A stretch of 64,000 nt of DNA, taken from contig OZ244867.1 of NCBI GenBank assembly GCA_965221175.1, forward strand, positions 2,666,001-2,730,000, read 5' to 3'. The notes under the pieces were generated by a model. It had not been told where the DNA came from, did no database searches, and saw only the letters and a program-made list of their open reading frames with translations. The translations under genes were made by a program, and so were the position numbers. Source of the DNA: JAJDZL01 sp965221175. GTDB taxonomy: Bacteria; Pseudomonadota; Gammaproteobacteria; Arenicellales; JAJDZL01. Positions 1 through 8,674 of this stretch are shown here, in pieces. Position 1 is the stretch's first letter. Every line of letters begins with the position of its first letter.

Positions 1-205
1 CGTATGTCTATGTTGAGCCTCAGTTTTCCGAAGCGGGGAAGACATTTGAGATTCCTATTTTAGGGGTTCGAAGAACGGCAACGGTATTGGCGGATGCACC
101 CTATGATCCGCTAAATCAGCGTTTGAGGGTTTGATTCACTTTTCCGTCCACTACCGCATTCGACTCTTGATTTGAGAGTTCCTATCAAATCGAATCCAGC
201 CTGAA
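1..205. repeat. Direct repeat A, left copy (3' end of a GcvT-like gene)
   Basis: This stretch matches about 2812-3012 with only scattered substitutions over the first ~140 bases and weaker but visible similarity beyond. The repeat carries the last ~43 codons of a GcvT-like gene plus its downstream flank. The two copies bracket a 2.6-kb cassette holding an AAA ATPase gene, its small partner and a transposase remnant. The match was found by eye; exact ends are uncertain, and the left copy may begin before the window. Confidence 0.8.
3..134 (+). pseudogene. C-terminal fragment of a GcvT / dimethylglycine dehydrogenase-like protein (5' end outside window)
   Basis: The frame opening at base 3 encodes a tail with the order typical of aminomethyltransferase (GcvT) C-terminal domains: a short YVYVEPQ strand, an EIPILGVRRTA barrel strand and a YDPLNQRLRV ending before TGA at 132-134. 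Family members transfer one-carbon units to tetrahydrofolate or form the C-terminal half of dimethylglycine/sarcosine dehydrogenases. Only the tail lies in the window, so it may be the end of an intact gene starting upstream or a duplicated scrap; a near-identical tail at 2742-2942 is certainly a fragment. Family call from motif memory, not a search. Confidence 0.55.
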
Positions 206-1068
206 TTTCATTAGCGTGCCATAGTAAGGCGCTTCTTTCCTTCCACTGAGTAATTCATCCGGGTTAATCTACGACGATTGGTCACGGAGACCAATGGAAT
301 GGAACAATTGGTTTTAGCGTATGGGTGCTTGGACATGAAAAAATTTAGTTCCGCTCACGGGATGGATCAAATGTCCAACACAAGTAACCAGTTTCAGTTC
401 TGGATCGATAGCGTCATACGCGTTGTCAAGCAAATTGAATTGCTCAGTTTTCGTAATGTTATCGGGAGCATCGGTCCAAGGATGCAAGCCTTCAATCTGA
501 GTTGGCAGTTCTTCGGGACGGAGTGGGGATAAAAAATTAACTGTATTTTCCTTGATTGAATGGTGGGTCCAAAAATGTGACACTGAGTTCAGAAATGTCA
601 GAGTCAATGTGATTTAACCAATCTGTAGAATCTTCGCAGAACAAAAGAGGTTCGTACGTGGAATCGTCTACGTTTTGCTGACTCATTACAGTTAGATCTT
701 TGAATGATAGATTTGAAATTTTTGTGCTGCTAAACTGTTGATCTTATATGGAGGGTCACCTGCTTCATAGGTTTTTTGCACTAATGGGTACCAGTACCTC
801 AATTGGACTAGAAAATCAATTACTTGTTTGAACGTAGTAATTCACAATTGGTTGAATCACGTGAATAAGAAGTACAAAGCGGTTGTGTTGGCTGATCACA
901 ATATTGATTTACTTTAGAGAATATTCAATTGAACTTCTCAATGAATATTTTATGCGGTAAATGACGTTCGTTCTTTCCTTTACAGCCGTTTCAACCATTA
1001 AATTTAATTGCGAAATTCTGAATGACTAATTAAAAATTATGGAATTCTATACCAAAGTAGCACACGCC
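135..1068. other. Long gene-poor stretch with one uncertain ORF
   Basis: No recognisable gene. The only sizeable frame (607-314, minus strand, 97 codons) contains a plausible globular tract (motifs LHPWTDAP and VTCVGHLIHP) but no family I can name; it could be a decayed C-terminal fragment. The DNA from about 640 to 1060 is AT-rich with frequent stops in all frames. Confidence 0.4.
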
Positions 1069-1230
1069 CTATTTAGCCGCGTCTGGCGTGTACTTTATTA
1101 TCACGTCCTGAAGTATGGCTTTGGTGAGGTTCTCCGGCGTGGTTTTGAAGCGCATTTTCTTCTCCAGTTCAGTCTTGTTCGGCTGGTAGTCTGTGGGTTG
1201 TAGTGTGAGGGTTTTACGGGGCTTTTTCAT
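1069..1230 (-). CDS. Small 53-aa hypothetical protein, partner of the upstream ATPase
   Basis: A short minus-strand frame with ATG at 1230 and TAG at 1069-1071 encodes a 53-residue basic protein starting MKKPRKTLTL. It has a lysine/proline-rich N-terminus, then an amphipathic helix around TPENLTKAILQDV. It begins 15 bases after the ATPase gene stop on the same strand, so the two are almost certainly cotranscribed. A GGAA-like ribosome site lies just upstream. Function unknown; the helix could be a docking segment or the start of a degenerate ribbon-helix-helix, which is inference. Synteny and the intact frame support a real gene. Confidence 0.65.
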   Translation of the reverse strand: MKKPRKTLTLQPTDYQPNKTELEKKMRFKTTPENLTKAILQDVIIKYTPDAAK

Positions 1231-1245
1231 GGAATTTCCATTTGT

Positions 1246-2502
1246 TCAAATTGTCATTTTGGTTTGCTTTGATTGAAGTTTACTTAAGTCCGTTTTAGTA
1301 ATCAAATTATCCGCGATCCCCCTCATTACAATGTATGGTCGCATCAATGGACTGTTAAAACGATAACGTATCTGACGTTTTGGGCCTGTTCGGTATAGAA
1401 TTTCACCGCGCTCCAATCGGCTAAATTGATTTAGATGGCGTGCAAAATTTGGAATATCGTATGTGCGCCTTGTAATAATGCGCAAAGGTTCCCGAACGTT
1501 TGCTGCAGAGAAAAACCCAAGGTCGTCAATTTTAGCGAACGCGCAAGCCAAAATAACTTCTTTGTAAATGTGATCTGGTTGCTGGCTCTTGGTTGCGAGA
1601 TAATATGCTGTCTTTATTGATTCTTGCCATTGATCTAGAGCTCTTTTTATTCCTCCGTTTACGTCTTCACCTTCAACCTGTTTGCTCTTTCTGTCTATAG
1701 TCACTTTTGTAGAGTGAAGCGCGAGTAAATGAGTAATATATGGCAGGCCTTGCGAAAGGCTAATAATTTCTGATTTTGCATCATCTTTAATTTTCATATT
1801 TAGTCGATCCATTCCCTTTTGAACAATTTCAGCGATTTCTGTGCTTGACATTCGTGGCATTGGGACTTGAACTAGTGCTCGTTCGATTGACTGGTGTTCT
1901 TTTATCAACCCATCTACGGAGTCTGCGACCCCGATCAGGAGGATAGTGGCATCAACACTATAGTCAGAAAGACACTTAATCGTGTCAGCCATTAAAGCAG
2001 GAATCTCACTGTTCCCGGTCCGGTCGAACTCGTCGAACACTGGAACAAGAAAGATTCCATGTGAAAATTGTTCCAGTATTCTACGTATGTGTTCTGGGGA
2101 TACATTTTCAGGAAAGTTATCCACGAGATTCCGCCTAGTCTCAATTTCTTCATTGGTGAAACCGACTCCAGGAAGTGTTTCATTTATGGTGAAGTTATCA
2201 AACTGCTTTTTCCACAAACTTGCAAACGTGTCAGATGTGTCGCAGTTCACACGTGGTAGAAAGAACTTTTCGCCAGTTTCACGCAAGAAACTTGAAAGTA
2301 CATTCGACAATGAAGTTTTTCCAACACCGCGCTCACCATAAAGAACGGCATGGTAACCTCGTTGGAAAATGGTGTTGATTATCTTTTCTACCTGATCAAG
2401 CCTGCCAGAAAACAATTCGGCTTCACTAATACTAATAGGAGCGCCTGGTGTAAATACTCTGGATGCTTTGAAATCCAACTCAACCAAATTTTCGCTTTCC
2501 AT
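1246..2502 (-). CDS. AAA/STAND-type P-loop ATPase (AAA_16/Orc1-like)
   Basis: A 418-residue cytosolic ATPase. Walker A GERGVGKTS lies near residue 58, Walker B VFDEFDR near 155 and a sensor-like TILLIGVADS near 185, followed by a helical lid and a C-terminal region with winged-helix character ending near residue 400. This order is that of AAA_16/Orc1-like ATPases that act as molecular switches or DNA-bound ATPases. The gene sits with a 53-aa partner in a cassette bracketed by duplicated host sequence, which suggests accessory DNA and possibly defence, but no effector domain is visible. ATG at 2502 is the natural start. Specific role unknown. Confidence 0.8.
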   Translation of the reverse strand: MESENLVELDFKASRVFTPGAPISISEAELFSGRLDQVEKIINTIFQRGYHAVLYGERGVGKTSLSNVLSSFLRETGEKFFLPRVNCDTSDTFASLWKKQFDNFTINETLPGVGFTNEEIETRRNLVDNFPENVSPEHIRRILEQFSHGIFLVPVFDEFDRTGNSEIPALMADTIKCLSDYSVDATILLIGVADSVDGLIKEHQSIERALVQVPMPRMSSTEIAEIVQKGMDRLNMKIKDDAKSEIISLSQGLPYITHLLALHSTKVTIDRKSKQVEGEDVNGGIKRALDQWQESIKTAYYLATKSQQPDHIYKEVILACAFAKIDDLGFFSAANVREPLRIITRRTYDIPNFARHLNQFSRLERGEILYRTGPKRQIRYRFNSPLMRPYIVMRGIADNLITKTDLSKLQSKQTKMTI

Positions 2503-2613
2503 ACGCCCCCCTAAGCAACTAGTAATTTATTAAACCTGTATAATAACGAACATATGCTGTCAAGTATAAGCCAGATCGCTGTTGATTCGCCTAAAATATT
2601 TTGCTTTTTGGAC

Positions 2614-2760
2614 TCAGGCGCCCAAATTCTTATAGCGCAGCCTGTGACCAGATAGGTCATTCGCAATCTGGCGCATCTGGTCTTTGGTATCTAGCGGCTT
2701 GAGATTATGGCGACCTGCGAACTCCACTACATACCGCGCCAGATGGCGACCGTCCCATGG
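2614..2760 (-). pseudogene. C-terminal remnant of a transposase (IS1595/ISXO2-like resemblance)
   Basis: The minus-strand frame ending at 2614 reads HLARYVVEFAGRHN, then a DTKDQM segment and a final GHRLRYKNL tail, the pattern I associate with the end of IS1595-type transposases (RYV-EF--RHN ... GKRLRYKDL). The upstream part of the same frame is only the antisense of the GcvT-like fragment, so perhaps 45-50 real codons remain. Its end coincides with the start of repeat A, right copy. It is a dead scrap; the family is uncertain. Confidence 0.45.
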
Positions 2761-2942
2761 GTATTGTGTGCAGTGGTGCATTTGGTCATCGGACCAACAT
2801 GAGTCTGGCATATGTCTACGTTGAGCCTCAGTTTTCCGAAGCGGGGAAGACATTTGAGATTCCTATTTTAGGGGTTCGAAGAACGGCAACGGTATTGGCG
2901 GATGCACCTTATGATCCGCTAAATCAGCGTCTGAGGGTTTGA
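2742..2942 (+). pseudogene. GcvT / dimethylglycine dehydrogenase-like C-terminal fragment, second copy
   Basis: The frame contains GIVCSGAFGHRT, equivalent to the GxVTSGGYGHR turn of GcvT-family C-terminal domains, followed by the same tail as at 3-134. The coding similarity seems to run back to a DGDRPM segment near 2742, where it meets the transposase remnant. With no N-terminal methyltransferase domain this cannot be functional. It marks the right-hand copy of repeat A (about 2812-3012, extending left in this copy). Confidence 0.6.
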
Positions 2943-3248
2943 TTCACTTTCAGAATTAGAAGGTATACCCAACTCCTGATTTGAGTGCTCCAATCCAATC
3001 GAATTTAGTGCATCAATGGCTTGTTCTACAACAAAGCCTTCGAAAAAAGTTCCAATTTGGGGGTGGGCGTTGAGGGTGTTGGAAGAAAAACTTGTAAATC
3101 CCCTAGAGCAAATTCTTCCATTGCCAAATTGGTTTGACGCTTTCTTGTTCCGTTCTGCCAACTCGATTAGATGCAAGTGTCCAGAGTACCTGTCCTCACA
3201 TTCCAAAATCGCCGCCCAATCTCCACTTTTGAGTGCGTTTTTCGACAA
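2919..3248 (-). CDS. Uncertain 109-codon ORF downstream of the permease
   Basis: An open minus-strand frame that overlaps the last 53 bases of the permease gene and runs into repeat A. The part beyond the permease (motifs ICSRGFTSF, FFEGFVVEQAIDALNSIG) looks protein-like, and its end is duplicated, with stops, after the left GcvT fragment at ~150-200. I do not recognise a family. It may be the 3' remnant of an enzyme gene that once converged on the GcvT-like gene. Confidence 0.25.
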   Translation of the reverse strand: MSKNALKSGDWAAILECEDRYSGHLHLIELAERNKKASNQFGNGRICSRGFTSFSSNTLNAHPQIGTFFEGFVVEQAIDALNSIGLEHSNQELGIPSNSESESNPQTLI

Positions 3249-4905
3249 AATTTGAAACTATCCAGTGCAGCACTCGCACGCCAGCGGCAGTGTAGACAAT
3301 CATCATCCCCATAGCCGCTGCGGGCGCAACGTCGCCGGCATCGTCCATGTTCAGTACAGCAACTGCTGCGATCATCGTATTGTGTCCGTAGAGAAACACG
3401 ATTGCCGACACAGTTGTGATTGCGGTAACAAACAAATACATCCAGATATTGATAATCGCTGGCAGGCAGATTGGCAGTGTGACACTCCAAAAAGTCTGGT
3501 AGAACGGCACTTTCAGCGATGCCGATACCGATTCGAACTCGACATCAAGTTGTTTTAGGGCAGTCGTAGCAGTGAGATGCGGAACAGTGTAATAGTGCAC
3601 AATATTCGCGAGTACCAGAATGAACATGGTTTTATAGACAAAATTCAGCGGATTTGAAGGAGCATTGAAGAAAAACAGGTACGCAAGTCCAAGTACCATG
3701 CCGGGCGTCGCAAGAGGAACCATCGTGAAGAAATTAAGAGTCGTTCGAATCCCTGTATAACGTCGAGATTTTTCAATGAAGTAAGCCCCGCAGAAAATTA
3801 CCGCAGTACCGATGAATGCAGTGTATGTAGACATCACAACACTATTGCGGTAAGCAACCCAACTACCTCCGTCCATCAGATTGAACTGATAGTTCTTCAG
3901 GGAAAGACTCAGGTTGTAAGGCCAGAAAGTAACAAACGATGCATACGCTGCGGTCGCCAGAATGCCAATCAGGATGAAACCTACGACTGCACAGTAGATC
4001 AGCATCAGCAAATCAAATCGCGCATTAGGCTTCGGAACATACGGCACCGAACCAGGAGTAATTTGGGCGGTCTGTCTTCGTTGCACCCGTTGTTGCGCAG
4101 CGAACGTAATCACTACGGGAAGCAGCATCATGACGCTGACGACTGCGCCGAGCTGAAAATTCTGCTGTCCAATGACCTGCTTGTAAATGTCCAGAGAAAG
4201 GACATTGAACCAGCCGCCGATCACCTTGCAGGCACCGAAGTCCGTGATTGTATATATGAACGCTACGAAACAGGCGCTCATCACTCCATATTTGGCAGCG
4301 GGAATCGTGATCTTGAAAAATGTCCGAATGTTGCTGGTTCGTAATACCTTCGCCGCTTCATACAGCCGTCCATCCGCGGTAGACAGCGCAGTAGTCAGTA
4401 GCAATACTGCATGCGGAAAGATCCAAAAGGCAAGGGAAATTACAATTCCGATTGGCCCCCTGATTTCATAACCGAACATGGCCCATTTCATAAATCCCTG
4501 GTTGCCGAACATGTAGATCAGCGCAATTGCGGGTAACAGCGATGGAGCCAGCAGTGGAACGAGCGCAATGGACCGAAACAGGCCTTTTAGGGGCATGCAG
4601 CTTCGGGTCAATGCGTACGCATATACAAATGCCAGCGAAATGACGATTACGGTCGTAACGACACCAACAAACAGCGTGTTCGATATGGAGTCAACAAGCG
4701 TCGGAGTCTTGAAGTATTCAACATAGTTCGCAAGCCCGATGAATTCACCATCCCTATTTTGTACGCTCTTCTGAAAAATTGTAAATAGTGGGAAGAAGAC
4801 TGCCGCTACGATGAATGCAGTAAGCGCCAGCAATATGGCACCCTGATACCGGTCGTCGCGACTATAGCCTCTTTTGATCGTTGATTCGATTACCGCGATT
4901 GCCAT
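3196..4905 (-). CDS. 2-aminoethylphosphonate ABC transporter, fused two-module permease
   Basis: A 569-aa inner-membrane permease with two consecutive binding-protein-dependent transport modules, about a dozen hydrophobic segments in total, each module carrying an EAA-type loop (YEAAKVLRTSN near 185; FESVSASLKVPF near 460) that docks on the ATPase. Two-module permeases of this length next to a Fbp-like binding protein and a PotA-like ATPase match the putative AEP transporter called PhnU2 or AepW. The nearby phnX supports phosphonate specificity. It is followed in the mRNA only by the uncertain 2919-3248 frame. The start at 4905 (MAIAVIES) gives a clean cytoplasmic N-terminus, 18 bases after the ATPase stop. 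Confidence 0.85.
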   Translation of the reverse strand: MAIAVIESTIKRGYSRDDRYQGAILLALTAFIVAAVFFPLFTIFQKSVQNRDGEFIGLANYVEYFKTPTLVDSISNTLFVGVVTTVIVISLAFVYAYALTRSCMPLKGLFRSIALVPLLAPSLLPAIALIYMFGNQGFMKWAMFGYEIRGPIGIVISLAFWIFPHAVLLLTTALSTADGRLYEAAKVLRTSNIRTFFKITIPAAKYGVMSACFVAFIYTITDFGACKVIGGWFNVLSLDIYKQVIGQQNFQLGAVVSVMMLLPVVITFAAQQRVQRRQTAQITPGSVPYVPKPNARFDLLMLIYCAVVGFILIGILATAAYASFVTFWPYNLSLSLKNYQFNLMDGGSWVAYRNSVVMSTYTAFIGTAVIFCGAYFIEKSRRYTGIRTTLNFFTMVPLATPGMVLGLAYLFFFNAPSNPLNFVYKTMFILVLANIVHYYTVPHLTATTALKQLDVEFESVSASLKVPFYQTFWSVTLPICLPAIINIWMYLFVTAITTVSAIVFLYGHNTMIAAVAVLNMDDAGDVAPAAAMGMMIVYTAAGVRVLHWIVSNFVEKRTQKWRLGGDFGM

Positions 4906-4923
4906 GATCAGAAGTTAATGTTT

Positions 4924-6012
4924 TCAGCGTGGGTAAATGTGCAGTCGATCAATCGGGAAATTCACCTGCAGAGCGAGACCTCTTTCGAGATTCAGCGAGC
5001 GCATGTCTCCAGGGGGAACCTCTGCTACGAATTCCGTATTGTCAGTATCCTTTAAAGCAAGACGCACTCGATAGAAGGAGCCGAGAAATTCTGTGTCCAG
5101 TACTACTGCAACGGCGAAGTTCGAGTCGATAGCGTGCTCTTTGTTACTGCGCAGAACAACGTCTTCTGGACGAATACACAGGAATACGCGATCCCCGCTT
5201 GCCCTGGAATTGCTTGCCTGCCCGAATTTGAATCTAAGGTGGTTGACTACGACCTCATTGCCATCTGCAACGGTGCTTTGCAGAAAATTCATCTCTCCGA
5301 TAAAGTCAGCGACAAAAGGCGTTTTCGGAAAACTGTAAATTTCGTGCGGAGTACCGGTTTGGGCGATAACGCCATGGTCCATGACCACAATGCGATCTCC
5401 CATCGTAAGTGCTTCTTCCTGATCATGCGTGACCAGAATTGTGGTGATGCCAATCTTGCGCTGAAGATCCAAAATTTCTCTTCGCAGATGTTGTCGAACC
5501 TTGGCATCAAGCGCGGACAGCGGTTCGTCCAGTAGAAGCAGACCGGGGGAGGTTGCCAGAGCTCTGGCCAGCGCGACACGCTGCTGTTGTCCACCTGACA
5601 ACTGTCCTGGAAATTTGCTTCCATGCCCTTCAAGCCCTACCGTTTGGGTCAATTTGGCAATGCGTTTGGATATTTCCGCTTTGGAGAGTTTTCGGTTTTT
5701 GAGTCCGAAACCGAGATTTTCATCAACTGTCAGGTTCGGGAACAGGGCGTAGGATTGAAACACAATACCAAAATCCCGCTTATCAGGGGGAAACGGAGCG
5801 ACGTCTACACCATCCTGAATAATTTCGCCCGAGGACGGTGTTTCTAAACCTGCAATGCAACGCAGTACGGTTGTTTTTCCACAGCCAGAAGGTCCCAGCA
5901 GGCAGATGAATTCGCTCTGATTGACATCAAGGTTGATATTCGTGAGAGCTTCAAAAATTCCAAACCGCTTTGTCAAGTTGCGAACTTGGAGATAGGGCTG
6001 ATCGCTCGACAT
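4924..6012 (-). CDS. 2-aminoethylphosphonate ABC transporter ATP-binding protein
   Basis: A 362-aa ABC ATPase with Walker A GPSGCGKTT (~residue 40), the Q-loop FQSYALFPN, signature LSGGQQQRVALARAL, Walker B LLLLDEPLSALD, switch histidine in ILVTHDQEEA, and a C-terminal TOBE-type regulatory domain (~240-362). The length and TOBE domain match the PotA/FbpC-like group that includes PhnT2/AepV. It lies between the binding-protein genes and the permease on the same strand and should energise the fused permease. A hairpin-T element upstream (6041-6074) may reduce its expression relative to the binding protein. Confidence 0.87.
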   Translation of the reverse strand: MSSDQPYLQVRNLTKRFGIFEALTNINLDVNQSEFICLLGPSGCGKTTVLRCIAGLETPSSGEIIQDGVDVAPFPPDKRDFGIVFQSYALFPNLTVDENLGFGLKNRKLSKAEISKRIAKLTQTVGLEGHGSKFPGQLSGGQQQRVALARALATSPGLLLLDEPLSALDAKVRQHLRREILDLQRKIGITTILVTHDQEEALTMGDRIVVMDHGVIAQTGTPHEIYSFPKTPFVADFIGEMNFLQSTVADGNEVVVNHLRFKFGQASNSRASGDRVFLCIRPEDVVLRSNKEHAIDSNFAVAVVLDTEFLGSFYRVRLALKDTDNTEFVAEVPPGDMRSLNLERGLALQVNFPIDRLHIYPR

Positions 6013-6040
6013 ATCGAAACTGCCGTCAGGTCAGACAAAA

Positions 6041-6074
6041 ATCCGGGAGCTGCGCTTCATCACAACTCCCGGAT
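6041..6074 (-). terminator. Intrinsic terminator/attenuator after binding protein copy A
   Basis: Nine-base arms ATCCGGGAG (6041-6049) and CTCCCGGAT (6066-6074) with a 16-base loop, followed on the minus strand by TTTTTG. It lies between the copy-A binding protein stop (6128) and the ATPase start (6012). This is the usual place for partial terminators that let periplasmic binding proteins be made in excess. Confidence 0.75.
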
Positions 6075-6127
6075 ATTACTTAAACAAATTTAAGCGTTCG
6101 AGTAATCGAATCTTATATTGGTTCCAA

Positions 6128-7177
6128 TTACGATTTAGGTTCCGATTTGGCGCCGTATCGTTTTTGCCACTCCGCCAGAATTCTCTGTCGGTTCGCTGCT
6201 GCCCAGGCGAAGTCGTTGTTGATCATCCTGTCAAGGATGTTCGGCGGGAAGTTCTTGACTTCTTGCGCAATACCTGGCATTGCAACCACAGCATACTCAC
6301 GGTTGTAAATTTCATTGGCTTTTCGGGTGACTGACCAATCAGCAAGCGCTTGTGCAGCTGCCATGTTTTTGGTGCCCTTCACGATACCGAAGGCTTCGAC
6401 TTCCCAGCCAACTCCTTCTGATGGAGCGATAACTTCCACCGGCGCACCGTCATTTTTGAGCTTTGCGCCTCGATAGGCGAAAGAAATGCCAACAGGAATT
6501 TCACCGGCGGCCGCCTGCTTACAAGGCTTCGAACCGGAGTGAGTGTACCATGCAATGTTTTCGTGCAGCCCGTCCATATACGCCCAGCCGCCGTCTTCGC
6601 CCCACAGCTGCAACCAGCTAGAGACATCAAGAAATCCGGTTCCGGATGAATTTGGATTCGGCATGACAACATGTCCCTGATACACAGGATCGGTTAAATC
6701 CTTCCAGGAAGCCGGCATGGGAAGACCATGTTTTTCTGCTTCAACCGTATTGAAACAGACCGATGCAATCCATGCACGCTGACCAACCCATAAGGGCGGG
6801 TCCATAGTCGGGTCGACAAATTTGGGGTCTAAATTCTCCACTCCTTTGGGAGCATAGCCTTCAAAATAGCCTACGTTCGACAGAAACACCAAGCTTGTGG
6901 CGGCGAGCCCCCAAACGATATCCGCCTGAGGATTGTCTTTTTCTGCCAGCAATTTGGCGGTAATAATACCTGTTGAATCTCGAGCTCCCCATTGAAGATC
7001 AATGTCGGGATTATCAGCTTCAAATTCTTTTTCGAACATTGCTAGTTCATCGGCCTCGATAGCCGTATATACGATCAACTCGTCCTTAGCGTAGGCGGTA
7101 ACCGTAATAAACAACGAAAGTGTAATCAGCGCTACAACTTTTGGTAGTCTACAAAGTACTTGAGTCATGATCATCAT
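6128..7177 (-). CDS. 2-aminoethylphosphonate-type ABC substrate-binding protein, copy A
   Basis: A 349-aa periplasmic solute-binding protein of the Fbp/PotD-like group. The N-terminus MMIMTQVLCRL plus a hydrophobic run ending AYAKDE is a Sec signal peptide cut after AYA. The mature chain opens with LIVYTAIEADELAMFEKEF, typical of the PhnS2/AepX group. I chose ATG 7177, not the upstream in-frame codon at 7219, because AGGGAGG lies just before it and copy B starts identically. It differs from copy B at about 28 residues (counted by eye), several around residues 96-108, which may tune binding. First gene of the transporter operon part facing left. Confidence 0.85.
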   Translation of the reverse strand: MMIMTQVLCRLPKVVALITLSLFITVTAYAKDELIVYTAIEADELAMFEKEFEADNPDIDLQWGARDSTGIITAKLLAEKDNPQADIVWGLAATSLVFLSNVGYFEGYAPKGVENLDPKFVDPTMDPPLWVGQRAWIASVCFNTVEAEKHGLPMPASWKDLTDPVYQGHVVMPNPNSSGTGFLDVSSWLQLWGEDGGWAYMDGLHENIAWYTHSGSKPCKQAAAGEIPVGISFAYRGAKLKNDGAPVEVIAPSEGVGWEVEAFGIVKGTKNMAAAQALADWSVTRKANEIYNREYAVVAMPGIAQEVKNFPPNILDRMINNDFAWAAANRQRILAEWQKRYGAKSEPKS

Positions 7178-7273
7178 GTCCTCCCTAAAAAAAATTTTTG
7201 ACAATTTTGATTCGTACACACTGATCGAATTCTAAGTCATCAAACCAATGTAGTTCGAATCAAAACTGGTATT

Positions 7274-7336
7274 AAATGCACTGACGATGTTGCCAAATGC
7301 ACTGACGATGTTGCCAAATGCACTGACGATGTTGCC
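7274..7336. repeat. Three tandem 21-bp iterons upstream of copy A
   Basis: Three perfect consecutive copies of a 21-base unit beginning AAATGCACTGACGATGTTGCC at 7274, 7295 and 7316. A two-turn period, location ~100-160 bases upstream of the copy-A start and conservation of the motif upstream of copy B suggest a cooperative regulator binding site; slippage expansion is the alternative. Confidence 0.8.
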
Positions 7337-7536
7337 GTAATTTTGGAACTCCGTACGAATACTATTGTAATAATTATTTAAAAATTATTTATGAAAGTTA
7401 ATTGACAGTGATTTCACAATTGAAATTCCATCTGCAAACATTCTGTTGCACTGGAATCGAAAATTTATCATAATTTTCTATTTGCTTAAATGGCTGATTG
7501 CTCGAAATATCGAAACTGCCATCAGGTCAGACAAAT

Positions 7537-7572
7537 ATTCGGGAGCTGTACTTCATCACAACTCCCGGATAT
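7537..7572 (-). terminator. Intrinsic terminator after binding protein copy B
   Basis: The counterpart of the 6041-6074 hairpin: arms CGGGAG (7540-7545) and CTCCCG (7562-7567) extended by AT pairs with one wobble. It lies downstream of the copy-B stop (7625) on the minus strand. The following T-run is weaker than in copy A. Confidence 0.6.
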
Positions 7573-7624
7573 TACTTAAACAAATTTAGGCGCTCGAGTA
7601 ATCGAATGCTTAAAGTGGTTTCAA

Positions 7625-8674
7625 TTACGATTTAGGTTCTGATTTGGCACCGTATCGTTTTTGCCACTCCGCCAGAATTCTCTGTCGGTTCGCTGCTGCC
7701 CAGGCGAAGTCGTTGGTGATCATCTTGTCAAGGATGTTCGGCGGGAAGTTTTCGACTTCTTGCGCAACACCTGGCATTGCAACCACAGCATAATCACGGT
7801 TGTAAATTTCATTGGCCTTTCGGGTGACTGACCAATCAGCAAGCGTTTGTGCAGCTGCCCTGTTTTTGGTGCCCTTCACGATACCGAAGGCTTCGAGTTC
7901 CCAGCCAACTCCTTCTGATGGAGCGATAACTTCCACCGGCGCATCGGCATTTTTGAGCTTTGCGCCTCGAAAGGCGACAGAAATGCCAACAGGAATTTCA
8001 CCGGCGGCCGCTTGCTTACAAGGCTTTGAACCGGAGTGAGTGTACCATGCGATGTTTTCGTGCAGCCCGTCCATATACGCCCAGCCGTCGTCTTCGCCCC
8101 ACAGCTGCAACCAGCTAGAGACATCAAGAAATCCGGTTCCGGATGAATTTGGATTCGGCATGGCAACATGTCCCTGATACACAGGATCGGTTAAATCCTT
8201 CCAGGAAGACGGCATGGGAAGACCATGTTTTTCTGCTTCAACCGTATTGAAACAGATCGATGCAATCCATGCACGCTGACCAACCCATAAGGGCGGGTCC
8301 ATAGTTGGGTCGACAAATTTGGCGTCTAGGTTTTCCACGCCCTTGGGAGAATAGCCTTCAAAGTAGTTTTCGTTTGCCAGAAGCACAAGGCTTGTAGCGG
8401 CCAGCCCCCAAACGATATCCGCCTGAGGATTGTCTTTTTCTGCCAGCAATTTGGCGGTAATAATACCTGTCGAATCTCGAGCTCCCCATTGAAGATCAAT
8501 GTCGGGATTATCGGCTTCAAATTCTTTTTCGAACATTGCTAGTTCATCGGCCTCAACAGCCGTATATACGATCAACTCGTCCTTAGCGTAGGCGGTAAGA
8601 GTAACAAACAACGAAAGTGTAATCAGCGTTACAACTTTTCGTAATCTACAAAATACTTGAGTCATGATCATCAT
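7625..8674 (-). CDS. 2-aminoethylphosphonate-type ABC substrate-binding protein, copy B
   Basis: A 349-aa paralogue of copy A with the same Sec signal peptide ending AYA and the same mature start LIVYTAVEADELAMFEKEF. The ribosome site AGGGAGG precedes ATG 8674. Differences from copy A cluster in the signal peptide and in the segment LLANENYFEGYSPK, where copy A has FLSNVGYFEGYAPK; the rest is nearly identical. Only copy A is directly upstream of the ATPase gene, so copy B is probably expressed from its own duplicated promoter. It likely feeds the same permease, with possibly shifted ligand preference. Divergent from phnX at 9113. Confidence 0.85.
   Translation of the reverse strand: MMIMTQVFCRLRKVVTLITLSLFVTLTAYAKDELIVYTAVEADELAMFEKEFEADNPDIDLQWGARDSTGIITAKLLAEKDNPQADIVWGLAATSLVLLANENYFEGYSPKGVENLDAKFVDPTMDPPLWVGQRAWIASICFNTVEAEKHGLPMPSSWKDLTDPVYQGHVAMPNPNSSGTGFLDVSSWLQLWGEDDGWAYMDGLHENIAWYTHSGSKPCKQAAAGEIPVGISVAFRGAKLKNADAPVEVIAPSEGVGWELEAFGIVKGTKNRAAAQTLADWSVTRKANEIYNRDYAVVAMPGVAQEVENFPPNILDKMITNDFAWAAANRQRILAEWQKRYGAKSEPKS

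Larger units (their letters stand above)
7178..7624. other. Intergenic region between the duplicated binding-protein genes
   Basis: Contains the copy-A leader (ribosome site AGGGAGG by 7185), an AT-rich presumed promoter zone, a 21-bp triple repeat (7274-7336), the junction of the tandem duplication (~7498) and the hairpin that follows copy B. No coding potential. Confidence 0.7.

Noticed and set aside
7274..7336. Possible CRISPR array from the 21-bp repeats
   Set aside because: The units are directly contiguous with no spacers; they are iterons.
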